From NCBI RefSeq assembly GCF_037414475.1, contig NZ_CP147913.1, positions 3,348,001 through 3,412,000 on the forward strand: a DNA stretch of 64,000 nt, in the 5' to 3' direction. This DNA is from Myxococcus stipitatus. GTDB taxonomy: Bacteria > Myxococcota > Myxococcia > Myxococcales > Myxococcaceae. Position 1 is the stretch's first letter; the number at the start of each line of letters is the position of its first letter. Made by a program: the position numbers and the translations under genes. A model generated the notes under the pieces. That model was given only the letters and a program-made list of their open reading frames with translations, was not told the origin of the DNA and searched no databases. Positions 53,063-63,892 of the stretch are shown piece by piece.

Positions 53063-54283
53063 ATGGACTCCTTGGCGCGCTTCGTCGTCTTCGCGGTCCT
53101 CACGGGTGTGCTCACCGTGGGCGTCCACATCTACCTGTACCGCCGCCTGTTCGCGGACACGTCGGAGAACCGCATGTGGCGCAGGGTAGGCATGGGCGCG
53201 ATGACGCTGCTGGGCACCCTGCTGGTGCTGTCCTTCTCGGTGACGCGCTTTCTGCCCATGGACTTCACCTTCGCGGTGGCCACGGGTGTGTGGCTGTGGA
53301 TGGGCACGTCGCTCTACCTGCTGTTCGCGCTGGGGTTCATCGGCGGCGCGCGGTCGCTGACGCGGCGGCTCGCGCGGACGAAGGCCACCGCCGCGCTCCC
53401 GGCATCACCCGTGGGAGCCGTGGAGCTCGCGCCGGTGCCCGCGGTGAACGTGGAGCGGCGGCGCTTCCTGGCGCGTGCCTCGGCGGGAGGCGCGGCGCTC
53501 GCCGCGGGGGGACTGTCGAGCTATGGGATGTGGAACGCGTTCCATCCGCCGGTGGTGAATGAAGTCGCGGTGCGGCTTCCGGGACTGCCTCGCGCGTTGG
53601 ATGGCTACACCATCGTCCACCTGAGCGACATCCACGTGGGCCCCATCATCCAGCGCCGCTTCATGGACGAACTGGTGGCGCGGTGCAACGCGCTGCACCC
53701 GGACCTGGTGGCCATCACGGGCGACCTGGTGGACGGGAAGGTGCCATCGCTGGGGCCCGCGGTGGCGGCGCTGCGAGAACTCCGCACCCGGGACGGCACG
53801 TACTTCGTCACGGGCAATCATGAGTACTACTGGGATGCCCACTCCTGGGCGGGAGCACTGGAGGGCATGGGGGTGCAGGTGCTGCGCAACCGGCACGTGC
53901 GCATCGGCGACGCGGCGGACTCGTTCGACCTGGTGGGCGTGGATGACTGGGCGGCGAGGAACATGGGCCCCGGGCGCGGATACGACCTGGAGGCGGCGCT
54001 GGCCGGCAGACAGCCGGACCGGGCATCCGTGCTGCTCGCGCATCAGCCCGCCAACTGGCGCGAGGCGGCCCAGGCCGGCATGGGGTTGCAGCTGTCCGGG
54101 CATACCCACGGAGGACAGTTCTTCCCCTTCACGCTCGCGGTGTCCGCCATCTGGGAGCACGACGCGGGGCACTACGAGGAGAACGGCAAGCACCTCTACG
54201 TCAGTCAGGGAACGGGCTTCTGGGGCCCGCCCCTGCGCGTCGGCTCCGGGCCGGAAATCGTCAAGGTGACGCTGCTGGCGTGA
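53063..54283 (+). CDS. Membrane metallophosphoesterase (calcineurin-like)
   Basis: 406 residues. Three N-terminal membrane helices (about 4-22, 42-62, 75-95) precede an Arg-rich twin-arginine-like segment (ERRRFLARASAGGAALAAGG, about 130-150). The phosphoesterase domain then follows with every metal-ligand motif: SDIHVG, GDLVDG, GNHEYYW, LLAHQP and SGHTHGG. This resembles YkuE/LpxG-type enzymes that act on phospholipid or UDP-sugar lipids. The embedded Tat-like segment suggests the catalytic domain is passed across the membrane. Ends before a hairpin at 54438-54471. Confidence 0.88.
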   Translation: MDSLARFVVFAVLTGVLTVGVHIYLYRRLFADTSENRMWRRVGMGAMTLLGTLLVLSFSVTRFLPMDFTFAVATGVWLWMGTSLYLLFALGFIGGARSLTRRLARTKATAALPASPVGAVELAPVPAVNVERRRFLARASAGGAALAAGGLSSYGMWNAFHPPVVNEVAVRLPGLPRALDGYTIVHLSDIHVGPIIQRRFMDELVARCNALHPDLVAITGDLVDGKVPSLGPAVAALRELRTRDGTYFVTGNHEYYWDAHSWAGALEGMGVQVLRNRHVRIGDAADSFDLVGVDDWAARNMGPGRGYDLEAALAGRQPDRASVLLAHQPANWREAAQAGMGLQLSGHTHGGQFFPFTLAVSAIWEHDAGHYEENGKHLYVSQGTGFWGPPLRVGSGPEIVKVTLLA

Positions 54284-54437
54284 CGCTACGGCTGGGACGT
54301 CAGGGCGTCCGGCGCGCGCTCATCTGAAGTGCTTGGCCGACAGGGAGACCTCCCGCGTGGAGCCGCGAAGGGAGTGAGGCCGCGCGGTGTTTGTCTATTC
54401 GACGGGGCCCGGCGAAAGGCTGTCTCCTGAAACGACT

Positions 54438-54471
54438 TCGGGCGGCCCTCAACGTCGTGAGAGCCGCCCGA
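54438..54471. terminator. Bidirectional stem-loop between convergent genes
   Basis: TCGGGCGGC (54438-54446) pairs with GCCGCCCGA (54463-54471), 9 bp; an inner CTCA/TGAG (54448-54451 with 54458-54461) extends the stem past one mismatch. It lies between the convergent phosphoesterase and amidohydrolase genes and could end both transcripts, although no U-run follows. Confidence 0.6.
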
Positions 54472-54517
54472 GCCTTCGACCTATCCTGTCACGAGGCTCA
54501 AGGCCCCGTGAGCCTTG

Positions 54518-57500
54518 CTACGGCGTGATGACGTTCGCCCGGCCCGGCGTGAGCGTGGTGGAGAACCTGAAGTCATCCACGTTGTCGTCCGTGTCGGCGC
54601 CCTCGGGGTTGCGGCCCAGCGAGCCATTCGCGTTCGCGTCCACCAGACCCGACGGGCTCCTGGGACCTTCGACGAAGTTGAACACCTTGCCCGTCCCACC
54701 CTGGATGGTGGCGGCCGACACCGACCCCGTATAGGAGACCGTGTCAATCAGGGTGTCCTGGGTACTGTCGTAGAGCGCGATGGCATCTCCGCCCGTGCCG
54801 CCGTTCTGGATGGACTTGTTGCTGGCCAACGTCAGCACCTTGATGCCCGGCAGGCCCTGGAGCGGGTCCACCACGTTCGCGTGGCCCACCACCAGGAACT
54901 CACCCGGCGCGAGCGAGGTGAGGGAGCTCAGGTCAATCTTGTCGTAGCTCGTCGGCGGCGTGGCGTTGCCGTTGACGAGGACCAGGAACACCCCCGACAG
55001 GGAGACGGGTCCAGCGCTCGGGTTGTAGATCTCCACGAACTCCCGAAGCACGGTCGAGTCCGTCCCCACCGGGTCGTAGTCGAACTCGTTGACGACGATG
55101 TGGCCGGGCGCCGGGCGCTCCGCGGTGGTGATTTCCGCCGTCTTCGTCACGCCGTCATACGTCGCGGTCAGCGTTCCGCTGCTCGCCACGGTCCCCGCCG
55201 TGAAGATGACCTGTGCCTGCGTGGCGCCTTCCGCCACCGTCACCGTCGCGGCCTCCAGCGTCCCCAGCCCCGTGGCTGGAGTCAGCGCCAGTTGGATGGT
55301 CGCGCCACCCGCCACGGCCCGGCGGTCCAGCGTCAGCGTGAAGGCCTGGTGTGCACCGAAGTACACCGTCGGCCGCTCGGGAGAGATGGACGCGAGCTTC
55401 GCCGGCGGCGGCGTCACGGTGACTTGCGTGCTCCGGTGGACTCCGAGCAGCGACACGGACACCGTGCCCGCGCCGTCGCCCTGGGCATCCGCGGTGAAGA
55501 GGAACGTGGCCTCCGTCGCCCCCGCGGGCACCGTCACCGTGGCCGGCACCGTGCCGAAGCGGGTGACACCCGTGCCCGGCGTGGCCGCCAGCGCCAGCGA
55601 GACATCCGCCGTCGGAGCCGAGGACAACGTCACCCGGAACTCCTGCGTCTGACCGTAGGCCACCGTCACGGGGCCCGCCGGAGTGAGCGACACCAACCTG
55701 GGGGCGGTCATGTCCAGCGTCACCGTGGCGCTGGCGCTGCTGGCGCCCACGGCCGCGCTCACCGAGCCCGTGGGTCCCACGGCCGTCTCGTCGACCGTGA
55801 GGCTGAACGTCGCCTGCGTCGCGTTCAACGCCACCGGCAACACCCCGTTCGCCGGCGTCAGCGTGCCGAAGCCCGTCGCCGGATTGACGCTCAGGGCCAC
55901 GGTGGCATTGGCGGGGGCCGGACGGTCCAGCTCCACCGTGAAGGACACCGAGCCTCCCGGCACCACCGTCGCGTCCGAAGGCGTCACGTGGACCACCTCT
56001 GGCAGCTCCGCCGCGCCCAGCACCCGGAACGAAGCCTGGCGCGAGTTGCCGCGCAGCGTCGCGGTGAGCGTCACGTTCGACGCCGACGCGAGCGGCTCCA
56101 CCTTCACCTCCACCGAGCTCTGGCCCTTGGGCACCGTCACCACGCCATTGACCACGCGCAGCGCGCTGCTGTTGCTCGAGGTGACGACGACGTCGAGCGC
56201 CTCCGAGTACGCGCCGGACAACGTCAACGTCAGGACCTGTGGGAAGGTGCTGACCGGCCCCGTCCCGCCCATGCGGACATAGCCTCCGGGCCCGAAGCCC
56301 GTCAGCGTCGGCAGGGGCGGCGCCAGGTCCGCGATGCTGCGCGGAATCAGCTTGGAGTCGCTGAAGTTGTACGTCAGCACGCCGCGCAGCGCGCCGTAGC
56401 GCGTGCCGAGCGTCTGCGCCGCATACGTGTAGGCGAAGTCATCCACCATCAGCGACGGCTGCGTCGGGTCACCGCTCTCGTTGACCAGGAACTGCATGAA
56501 CTGGTCAGCCTCGCTGCTGACGCCCACGTCCTGCACCTCCACCAGCACACCCTCCAGCGCCGCGGCCCGAGGTCCGCCCGTGCGCACCTCCGAGGACGTG
56601 ACGACCACCGGCGAGGGCAGCGTGTTGCGCGTGCTGCGCCGGGAGTACTTCACGTCCACCAGCTCCGGCAGGCCGTTGAAGACCGTGAGCGTGCCGGTGG
56701 TGATGTCCACCCGGTCCCCCACGGCCAGGTCGGCCTTGGGCGAGTACACGTAGACACCCGAGTACTCCACGCTCGTCCCCGACGGGAGCGGGTGCACCTG
56801 GAGCCAGTAGCCCATGTTCGTCGCCGTGGTCCCCTTCACCACCGCGGTGACGATGACGTCCGTGAGCGACACCTCCTTGCCATTCAGGGGCAGCCGGTCA
56901 CCGTCGGGAGTCTTCAGCGCGTGGATGGTGGAGGGGCACCCCAGGTTGCCGGGGTTCGGCACGTCGCACGTGTCGCACGCGTCACCCTTGCCGTCGCCGT
57001 CCTTGTCCGCCTGGTCCGGGTTGGCCACGAACGGGCAGTTGTCCTGCCACGTCGGGATGCCGTCGTGGTCGTCATCGCCCACGACCTTCGGCTCGCACGT
57101 GGTGGAGTTCGCCGCCAGCGGGCACACGTCGCACGCGTCGCCCACGCCATCACCATCCGAGTCGGCCTGCTTGCCGCCGTCCATCGGGCGGATGGGGTTG
57201 AAGACGAAAGGGCAGTTGTCGGCGCGGCCCTTCAGGCCATCACCATCCGGGTCGTCCGCGCGAGTCTCACCCGAGTAGACCGTGGAGCCCGTCACCGACG
57301 CGGGGAACTTCGGGTCGTTCGCGATGCGCCGAGGCTGGCACACGGGCTCGCCCTCCGGGACGCCACACGCGAACAACGGATAGGCGGTGGGGTTGGCGGT
57401 CTGAAGCGCCGCCATCGTCTTGTTCACCTCCGACTGGAGGCAGGCGGACTTGGGCTTGCCGCACACGTCCACCGTGTCGCACGACTCCGCGGCGCCCTTG

Positions 57501-59041
57501 AGCGCCTCCACCAGCGCCTGGTCGCCGTAGAGCGCCTTGCCGCCGCGCATCGCCAGCACGACGTCGCCGGGCTCGGCGGTGATGACCGCGCGGTGCGGCG
57601 ACTTCTCGAACGTCCGCAGCGAGAAGATCGCCAGGTCGCCCAGCATCCCAGGGGCGATGCGGCCCAGGCGGCTCTGCGCGTTCAGCGCCTCGGCCGCGTT
57701 GGCCGTCGTCATCAGCCAGAGCTCCTGGTCGCTGTACGCGCGCGAGAAGTACGTCGTGTTGAGCGAGTCCGCGCACTTCAGCTCGCGCAGCAGGTTCATG
57801 GAGCCGGACTGGATCCACTCCGTGCTCAGCGACACGCTGACACCCGAGCGCTTGAACGCGGGCAGCATGGCCGTGTCGCCATACAGCGCGACGTTGGAGC
57901 GCGGCGTCCACACCAGGCCCGTGCCCCGGTCCGCCATCTGCGCGATCTCCCGGGCCGTCAGCGCGATGCCCTGCACCAACGCCGTGCGCGGCTTCAGCAC
58001 GTCGGCGGTCCCCGTCGACACGCAGCGGAACTCGTTGAAGGCCTCCTTGTTGATGCCCTCGGCGATGTGCGGCAGGTACGCGGCGAAGCGAGGCAGGCTC
58101 GACGTCCTCGGCAGCGTGGAGTAGCCACACCCCTCGGCATAGGTGTCCGTCGCCGTCTCACCCAGCGGATAGAGGGGCGAGACCACCGGCCACAGGTCGG
58201 GGCCCTCCTGCCGGCTCACCAGGGCCTGGTCCAGGTTGCGCAGAAGTCCCGCGGAACCGCCCGACCCCGCGCCCGCGATGGACGTGGTGCCCGCCATCAG
58301 GTGGCGAAGCTCCGCGAAGCTCACCGCGTCGTTCCCCGACGCGCTGCTGTTCTTGATCTCCGTGTGCTGGCGCAGGCCCTGGTGCCAGTCCAGGCGCTGC
58401 TCGTAGCGCTCGTCCGACGCCGTGAGCGGTGGCGACCGGTAGTTGATGTGCTCGTGCGCGTTGATGAGGCCCGGGGAGATGACACCCGTCGGGCACGACA
58501 CCTCGGTGGCCGGGCTGTTCCCCTCGAGCGGGCCGCAGTTGCACGCCGCGCAGACGATGACGCCCTGCTCATCCACCAGCACCTGCCCGCCCACCAGCGT
58601 CTCATTCTCCAACAGCACCGTGCCCGTGATGAGCCGCGAGGCGTTGCCGACCTTGGTCACCGCACACGTCGCGCCGTTCGCCAGGGGAGGCGCATCCGCC
58701 CCCGCGCAGCGAGTCACCGACAGCGAGCAGTCCGCCTGACAGCCATCGCCGTCCACGGTGTTGCCGTCGTCACATACCTCGGCTTCTTCCAACTTCCCGT
58801 TGCCACAGACGGCCTTCGCCCGCACCGGAGTGGTCGAGCAGTCCGCCTCGCAACCATCACCGCCGACCTGGTTGCCGTCGTCGCACTGCTCGCCCTCCTC
58901 CACCGCGCCGTTGCCACATGCCGCGGTGACAGGGGGACCGCACTTCTCGCCGACGCACCTTCCATCGTCATCCGAGCAACCAAATTGCACCAACAACACC
59001 GCGCCAAGCGCGGCCAACCATAAGCGAGGGGACTTTCGCAT
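54518..59041 (-). CDS. Giant multidomain lipoprotein: amidohydrolase with lamin-tail domain
   Basis: 1507 residues. A signal peptide ends at LVQFGC. Domains in order: two DUF4215-type Cys-rich repeats (about 40-105, [16 protein letters not shown]); an amidohydrolase (about 115-580) with metal-site NAHEHINYR and the closing [17 protein letters not shown]; thrombospondin type-3-like Asp repeats (about 595-700, [12 protein letters not shown]); an OB-type region (about 704-907); several Ig/Calx-beta-like domains (about 907-1310); and a C-terminal lamin-tail domain (about 1314-1460, [16 protein letters not shown]). ATG 59041 places the signal directly. It should be an outer-membrane lipoprotein carrying an exposed hydrolase; the substrate is unknown. 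Confidence 0.85.
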   Translation of the reverse strand: MRKSPRLWLAALGAVLLVQFGCSDDDGRCVGEKCGPPVTAACGNGAVEEGEQCDDGNQVGGDGCEADCSTTPVRAKAVCGNGKLEEAEVCDDGNTVDGDGCQADCSLSVTRCAGADAPPLANGATCAVTKVGNASRLITGTVLLENETLVGGQVLVDEQGVIVCAACNCGPLEGNSPATEVSCPTGVISPGLINAHEHINYRSPPLTASDERYEQRLDWHQGLRQHTEIKNSSASGNDAVSFAELRHLMAGTTSIAGAGSGGSAGLLRNLDQALVSRQEGPDLWPVVSPLYPLGETATDTYAEGCGYSTLPRTSSLPRFAAYLPHIAEGINKEAFNEFRCVSTGTADVLKPRTALVQGIALTAREIAQMADRGTGLVWTPRSNVALYGDTAMLPAFKRSGVSVSLSTEWIQSGSMNLLRELKCADSLNTTYFSRAYSDQELWLMTTANAAEALNAQSRLGRIAPGMLGDLAIFSLRTFEKSPHRAVITAEPGDVVLAMRGGKALYGDQALVEALKGAAESCDTVDVCGKPKSACLQSEVNKTMAALQTANPTAYPLFACGVPEGEPVCQPRRIANDPKFPASVTGSTVYSGETRADDPDGDGLKGRADNCPFVFNPIRPMDGGKQADSDGDGVGDACDVCPLAANSTTCEPKVVGDDDHDGIPTWQDNCPFVANPDQADKDGDGKGDACDTCDVPNPGNLGCPSTIHALKTPDGDRLPLNGKEVSLTDVIVTAVVKGTTATNMGYWLQVHPLPSGTSVEYSGVYVYSPKADLAVGDRVDITTGTLTVFNGLPELVDVKYSRRSTRNTLPSPVVVTSSEVRTGGPRAAALEGVLVEVQDVGVSSEADQFMQFLVNESGDPTQPSLMVDDFAYTYAAQTLGTRYGALRGVLTYNFSDSKLIPRSIADLAPPLPTLTGFGPGGYVRMGGTGPVSTFPQVLTLTLSGAYSEALDVVVTSSNSSALRVVNGVVTVPKGQSSVEVKVEPLASASNVTLTATLRGNSRQASFRVLGAAELPEVVHVTPSDATVVPGGSVSFTVELDRPAPANATVALSVNPATGFGTLTPANGVLPVALNATQATFSLTVDETAVGPTGSVSAAVGASSASATVTLDMTAPRLVSLTPAGPVTVAYGQTQEFRVTLSSAPTADVSLALAATPGTGVTRFGTVPATVTVPAGATEATFLFTADAQGDGAGTVSVSLLGVHRSTQVTVTPPPAKLASISPERPTVYFGAHQAFTLTLDRRAVAGGATIQLALTPATGLGTLEAATVTVAEGATQAQVIFTAGTVASSGTLTATYDGVTKTAEITTAERPAPGHIVVNEFDYDPVGTDSTVLREFVEIYNPSAGPVSLSGVFLVLVNGNATPPTSYDKIDLSSLTSLAPGEFLVVGHANVVDPLQGLPGIKVLTLASNKSIQNGGTGGDAIALYDSTQDTLIDTVSYTGSVSAATIQGGTGKVFNFVEGPRSPSGLVDANANGSLGRNPEGADTDDNVDDFRFSTTLTPGRANVITP

Positions 59042-59254
59042 CTCGTGGGTCTCCCGGAGACTCCGGCCAGGGGTGAAGCGGCACGTCCTTGACACGCGCG
59101 GAGAGTATCCCGTGAAACATTTCAGCGACAGGCGACCCAAGGGGTGGAAGCGACGAATCTGGTGGTGGTCGCGAAGGCCCCACGTGTGCACTGCGAGGCT
59201 CGGCGGGGTGCGCCAAGCGTCCGGCTCCCACCTTTCTGTAGAGTGAGGCCTTCG
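59042..59254. other. Divergent intergenic region, lipoprotein / kinase
   Basis: 213 bases between divergent starts. The region should hold both promoters. I found no clear consensus pair or long palindrome. Confidence 0.3.
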
Positions 59255-60865
59255 ATGACGGCCCACACCCTGACGAGCCCTGTTTCCCGCTTCCTGGATG
59301 GACACCTGCGGCGTGACGCGCAGGCCCGAGAGCGGTCCGTGGCGCGGTTCATGGCGGGCCTGTCGGGGGCCTCGGTGCTGGTGGCGGCGGCGTTGGGGCC
59401 GTCGCTCGGGTGGGGATTGACACAGGCGCTCATGGGGTTGGCCGCGGCGCTGTCGGTCTATTACTTCGTGTTGTGGCGGGTGCTGCGGGCGGGGGTGTTC
59501 CACCCGGTCATCCCCTGGTTCAACGTGGCCATCGAGGTCAGCATCCCCGCGGTGGTGCTCGCGGTGGACCTGCGCTTCCAGGGGCCCATCTATGCGCTGA
59601 CGGCGCCCACGCTGGTCATCTGGCCCACGCTGATCACCCTGGCGACGCTGCGCAGCAACCCCAAGCTGGCGCTGGCCGCGGGAGTCCTGGTCGCGGCCGA
59701 GTACCTGGGCATCTACTACTTCTCGGTGTTGCCGCTGTTGCCGGAGACGGCGCTCATCACGCTGACGCCGCGCTTCATCGCCACGCGGGCATTCTTCTTC
59801 GTGGCGGCGGGCATCTTCACGGCCACGCTGGCGCGGCACTTCGTGAAGCTCACGCGAGGCGCGCTGTCCGCGCTGCGCGAGCAGGAGGTGATGGGCAAGT
59901 ACGTGTTGCACGAGCGCGTGGGCGCCGGAGGCATGGCGGAGGTGTACCGGGCCACGTACTGCCCGGAGGGGGGCTTCCAGAAGCAGGTGGCCCTCAAGCG
60001 CATCCTCCCGTCGGTCGCGGATGACGACGAGTTCGTGACGTTGTTCCGTCGCGAGGCGGAGCTGTGCTCATCGCTCAACCACCCCAACATCATCCAGGTG
60101 TTCGACCTGGGGCGGCATGGGGGGACGTACTTCCTGGCGATGGAGTTCGTGGATGGGATGCCACTGAGTGCGTTGATGCGCGGGGTGGGGCGCAGGCCGT
60201 TGCCGGTGGCGGCCGTCGCGTTCCTGGGGGCGGAGCTGGCGTCGGCGCTGGACTACCTGCACCGGCGCACGGGCTCGGATGGTCAGCCGTTGCGGCTGGT
60301 GCACCGCGACTTGAATCCGCCCAACATCCTGGTGTCGCGCTTCGGGGACGTGAAGTTGTCGGACTTCGGCATCGCGCGGGACGCGGCGCGCTCGCAGCTC
60401 ACGGCCGCGGGGAACGTGCGCGGCAAGCTGGGGTACATGGCGCCGGAGCAGGCGGCGGGCCGGCCATTCGATGGGCGCGCGGACCTCTTCGCGTTGGGGC
60501 TCACGATGCATGAGGCGCTCACGGGGCGCCGGGCGCTCCAGGGCTCCACGCAGGAGGACATCCTGCGCGCGACGCTGGACCAGGAGCTGGCGCCGCCCTC
60601 GCGCTACAACCCCGAGGTGCCCGCGGCGCTGGACGCGGTGGTGATGCAGCTCCTGGAGAAGAGGCCGGAGCACCGCACCGCGAGCGGCGCGGAGTTGAGG
60701 CAGCGGCTGCTCGCGTTGGAGGGGGAGGCGGCGCCGTATCCTCGGGGACAGGCCTTGCTCGCGGGCGCATTGCGCGAGGCGCAGGAGCGGACCCAGCAGG
60801 GGCAGGAGCAGGAGTCGAAGGGACAGCCGGCCGCTCGCGAAGCGTCCGCGGGGCGCTCCGCCTGA
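59255..60865 (+). CDS. Membrane Ser/Thr protein kinase (N-terminal transmembrane domain)
   Basis: 536 residues. The N-terminal 200 or so form about six membrane helices. The kinase domain starts near residue 216: GAGGMAEVY loop, VALKRIL lysine (about 247), HRDLNPPN catalytic loop (about 349-356), DFGIA (about 369) and GYMAPEQ. In the catalytic loop the Lys common in Ser/Thr kinases is replaced by Asn, as in several myxobacterial kinases. The usual bacterial order (kinase first, membrane segment after) is reversed here. A Gln/Glu-rich tail ends the protein. The ATG at 59255 gives a short cytoplasmic N-terminus. Confidence 0.9.
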   Translation: MTAHTLTSPVSRFLDGHLRRDAQARERSVARFMAGLSGASVLVAAALGPSLGWGLTQALMGLAAALSVYYFVLWRVLRAGVFHPVIPWFNVAIEVSIPAVVLAVDLRFQGPIYALTAPTLVIWPTLITLATLRSNPKLALAAGVLVAAEYLGIYYFSVLPLLPETALITLTPRFIATRAFFFVAAGIFTATLARHFVKLTRGALSALREQEVMGKYVLHERVGAGGMAEVYRATYCPEGGFQKQVALKRILPSVADDDEFVTLFRREAELCSSLNHPNIIQVFDLGRHGGTYFLAMEFVDGMPLSALMRGVGRRPLPVAAVAFLGAELASALDYLHRRTGSDGQPLRLVHRDLNPPNILVSRFGDVKLSDFGIARDAARSQLTAAGNVRGKLGYMAPEQAAGRPFDGRADLFALGLTMHEALTGRRALQGSTQEDILRATLDQELAPPSRYNPEVPAALDAVVMQLLEKRPEHRTASGAELRQRLLALEGEAAPYPRGQALLAGALREAQERTQQGQEQESKGQPAAREASAGRSA

Positions 60866-61015
60866 CGTCCGCACGGCCGGTGTGAGGCGCCGTCATCGCC
60901 CTGGACAGCGGGGGGACGGGCGGGCTCGCGTGAGTCTCGCGGGGCACTCAAAACCCCTGCGCGCGTGGAGGCTTCGCGATACGTAGGGCTCGCACGCCAC
61001 CTCAGGAGCGCCACC

Positions 61016-61867
61016 ATGGACGTCGCGATTCTCACCTACTCGGGGATGCCGCAGCTCGACGCGTATGAAGCGCCGCTGTTGCCCGCGCTCGCGGAGCTGG
61101 GGGTGGATGCGCGGCCGGTCATCTGGGACGACCCGGCGGTGGACTTCCGGGACGTGCGAGCGGCCGTGGTGCGGACGGTCTGGGACAGCCACCTGCGCCG
61201 GGACACGTTCGTCGCCTGGGCGGAGAAGGTGGGCCGGCTCACGAAGCTCTACAACTCCTCGGACGTGCTGCGCTGGAACACGCACAAGTTGTACCTGCGT
61301 GAGCTGGAGGAGAAGGGTGTTCCCGTGACGCCCACGGTCTGGGTGGAGCGCGGTGGGAGCATCGACCTGGAGGCGCTGACGAGGTCGCGCGGTTGGGACA
61401 CGCTGGTGCTCAAGCCGGCGGTGTCCGCGGGCGCGTTGAAGACGTACATCATTCCGCGCGCGGAGGTGTCCGCGGCCAGGTCGCTCGTGGCGGAGGTGAC
61501 GGCGAGCTGTGAGCTGATGGTGCAGCCCTACCTCACCGCCTTCGAGACCGAGGGTGAGCGCAGCTACATCTTCTTCGACGGGGCCTTCAGCCACGCGGTG
61601 CGCCGTCCTCCGACGCTTCAGTCCGCGCCCCGAGGCTTCGCGAAGCCCGTGGTCTTCACGCCTGACGCGGGTGGGGAGCTGAAGCTCGCGGAGCAGGTGT
61701 TGGAGGCCATCGGCCGGCCGCTGCTCTATGCGCGGGTGGACGTGGCCACGGACAACGCGGGTGTCACGCGGTTGCAGGAAGTGGAGGTCACCGAGCCGTC
61801 GCTGTTCCTCTCGCTGGACCCGGAGGCTCCGCGCCGGCTCGCCCGAGCCATCGCCGCGAAGCTGTGA
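61016..61867 (+). CDS. ATP-grasp family protein
   Basis: 283 residues resembling RimK/PylC-like ATP-grasp ligases. The central segment has WDTLVLKPAVSAGALKTYII (the ATP-binding Lys and Gly-rich loop), LMVQPYLTAFETEGERSYIF and the metal-binding VTRLQEVEVTEPSLFL. The AWRW-like N-terminal section VRTVWDSHLRRDTFVAW is often seen in this group. It probably makes an amide/peptide bond, but substrates are not evident. It is convergent with the esterase gene, 27 bases away. Confidence 0.8.
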   Translation: MDVAILTYSGMPQLDAYEAPLLPALAELGVDARPVIWDDPAVDFRDVRAAVVRTVWDSHLRRDTFVAWAEKVGRLTKLYNSSDVLRWNTHKLYLRELEEKGVPVTPTVWVERGGSIDLEALTRSRGWDTLVLKPAVSAGALKTYIIPRAEVSAARSLVAEVTASCELMVQPYLTAFETEGERSYIFFDGAFSHAVRRPPTLQSAPRGFAKPVVFTPDAGGELKLAEQVLEAIGRPLLYARVDVATDNAGVTRLQEVEVTEPSLFLSLDPEAPRRLARAIAAKL

Positions 61868-61894
61868 GGGGCGGGGTCCGAGCGGCCCAGCGAA

Positions 61895-63313
61895 TCAGAG
61901 CCCGCACACCTTCAGGTCCGTGTTGCGGAACGCGCAGAGCATCTTCGGCAACCGCTTCTTCCAGAAGCCCCAGTCGTGTTGCCCACGCACTTCATTCACG
62001 TGGGCCACCGAGTAGCCGCGTGCGAGCAGCGCCCCCACGAACTGGAGGTTGGACTGACAGTCGTCCGCGTCCTGCTCGCCGTCCCGCGTACACCCGGACT
62101 CAGGCGAGCCATGGTCCACGTAGAAGCGCACCGGCACCACGGGCTCCTGCCCCGCGCGCACCACCATCGCGTTGCCGTCGTCCCGGTCCACTTCCCCATC
62201 ATGCGGCCAGAACATCGTCCCGGATTGCGTCCCCACGAAGCCGAACGTCTCCGGAAACTGGAACCCCGCGTACACCGAGATGAGCCCACCCAGTGACGCC
62301 CCGCTGATGCCCGTGTCCGCGGCCCCTGTCTTCACTCGGAAGCCCGCCTCCACCTTCGGCATCAAGTCGTCCTTCACGAACGCCAGATACTCATCCCCGC
62401 GCGGAGTGGGCCACCCCGGCGCTCGCGCCGGAGCAAACGTGTACTGCGCCAGCCGCACGTCCTGGCTCGGCAACGCCACGAACACCAACACCGCCGCGTC
62501 CTCCGGCCGCGCCTGGTAGTGCGCATCCGCCACGTCCACGAAGGACTCCCGCGTGATGCTCTCGTTGCCATCATGCACGTACATCACCGGCAACGCCGGG
62601 CACTCCGGTCCGTCGTAACGCGCCGGCGTGTAGATGAACACATCCCGCGCATCCCCCAACACCGTCGCACGCACGTCGTACCAGGCCGTGAGCCGCCCCT
62701 TCGTCGCGTCCTGCGCCCCGGGATAGACGAGCGCGTTGAACTGCCCCACGCCGTTGCGGTTGAGCCGGTCCCACACCACGTGCCGCGCCCCGGGGTCCTC
62801 GAAGAACGTGTCCCCCTTCACCAGCTTGTACGGCTGCGGCCCCGTGCGCGGAATCACCACCTCCGCCAGGAACAGGTCCGTGTCCCGAACCTGCGTCAGC
62901 GGCGTCGCGCTCGACGACCAGGCGTTGAACTCCCCCGCCACGAACGTATCCCGCCCGGAAGCCCCTCGGACGAAGAAGACCACCCGCTGCTGGCCCGCGC
63001 TCGCATCACTCACCAGCGGCGTGCCGCCCTTCGCCTCCACCTCCGCGACGAAGCGGTCCAGGGCCTCCGCGCGCGCCTCCGACGACGTGGCCCGGCTCAT
63101 CGCGAGCTGCAGGTCCGCCCACAACGAGATGGGCGCGCCATGCACCACCGTGCCGCGCTGACACGCCCAGCTCACCGGCCCGGCGTCCGGAACACTCCCC
63201 GCATCCGGATACGTCTGGGTGAACGGCGGAGGCCGCACGTACCGCGGCCCATCGAACCCCTCACAGCCGGACAGCAGGCATGCCCACAGCAGAACGGCGG
63301 ACAGACGGCGCAT
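61895..63313 (-). CDS. Exported CBM48-like / esterase-D lipoprotein
   Basis: 472 residues. Lipoprotein signal MMRRLSAVLLWACLLSGC. Following a Pro/Asp linker is an E-set/CBM48-like module (VVFFVRGASGRDTFVAGEFN), then an esterase-D-type hydrolase with VMYVHDGNESITRESF, nucleophile GISGASLGG and a late RGQHDWGFWK histidine. It is the exported counterpart of the protein at 46635-47699. GTG 63316 is a start one codon earlier. It follows the small lipoprotein gene by 36 bases on the same strand and is likely cotranscribed. Confidence 0.82.
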   Translation of the reverse strand: MRRLSAVLLWACLLSGCEGFDGPRYVRPPPFTQTYPDAGSVPDAGPVSWACQRGTVVHGAPISLWADLQLAMSRATSSEARAEALDRFVAEVEAKGGTPLVSDASAGQQRVVFFVRGASGRDTFVAGEFNAWSSSATPLTQVRDTDLFLAEVVIPRTGPQPYKLVKGDTFFEDPGARHVVWDRLNRNGVGQFNALVYPGAQDATKGRLTAWYDVRATVLGDARDVFIYTPARYDGPECPALPVMYVHDGNESITRESFVDVADAHYQARPEDAAVLVFVALPSQDVRLAQYTFAPARAPGWPTPRGDEYLAFVKDDLMPKVEAGFRVKTGAADTGISGASLGGLISVYAGFQFPETFGFVGTQSGTMFWPHDGEVDRDDGNAMVVRAGQEPVVPVRFYVDHGSPESGCTRDGEQDADDCQSNLQFVGALLARGYSVAHVNEVRGQHDWGFWKKRLPKMLCAFRNTDLKVCGL

Positions 63314-63349
63314 CACGACTCCAGGGGCTGGATTGAACCCGCCTCTTGC

Positions 63350-63892
63350 CTACGGCTTGGGCTTCGCGGCGGTGACGGCCGACACCGGGAACTCACGCCC
63401 CCACAGCCGCACCTTCTCCGCCTTCGCCGCCTCACCGTCGAAATAGATGCTCGCCTTCACCTTCACCGACGGAGGCACCTTGATGGAGTCCGCCGCCTGC
63501 CCCGGCGAGCGCGCCTGCAACGGCGTGGCGAAGCCATCCTTGTCCAACAGCTGCGCGCCGCCGCCCTCCTGCAATCCCAGCAGGTGCAGCGGGTGCTGCG
63601 TCTTGTTCGTCACCGCCAGCACCACCTCCACCCCGCCCGCCTCGGAGGGCTTCGCCTCCAGCACGGACAGCTCCGTGTTGGCGTAGACCTCCTCCGACGT
63701 CGACAGCGTCTGCGAGCCATCCGCGCTCACCGCGCCCTTGCGGCCCTCCTTCAACCCCTCCATCACCCCGCTCCCGGCGCCCTTCGCCACTTCCACCGTC
63801 TTGCCCACCACCGTGGCCGTGACGTCCTTCGCGGTTTCTCCCTTGCACGCGGGAACCAGAAGCAGAAGCGGAGCGAGCAACAGACGACGCAT
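63350..63892 (-). CDS. Small hypothetical lipoprotein
   Basis: 180 residues. Lipoprotein signal with lipobox LVPAC (Cys16). The mature region has an Ala/Gly/Lys-rich helix (about 20-50) and a beta-rich part with VEVVLAVTNKTQHPLHLLGL, a pattern that suggests an Ig-like fold. No family recognised. ATG 63892 is chosen for the signal. Upstream to the window end (63893-64000) no other gene start is visible. Confidence 0.65.
   Translation of the reverse strand: MRRLLLAPLLLLVPACKGETAKDVTATVVGKTVEVAKGAGSGVMEGLKEGRKGAVSADGSQTLSTSEEVYANTELSVLEAKPSEAGGVEVVLAVTNKTQHPLHLLGLQEGGGAQLLDKDGFATPLQARSPGQAADSIKVPPSVKVKASIYFDGEAAKAEKVRLWGREFPVSAVTAAKPKP

Noticed and set aside
54515-59023. 1502-residue open frame on the plus strand
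   Set aside because: It is the antisense shadow of the giant lipoprotein; its sequence is Arg/His/Gln-rich with no domain, while the minus strand has a signal peptide and clear domains.
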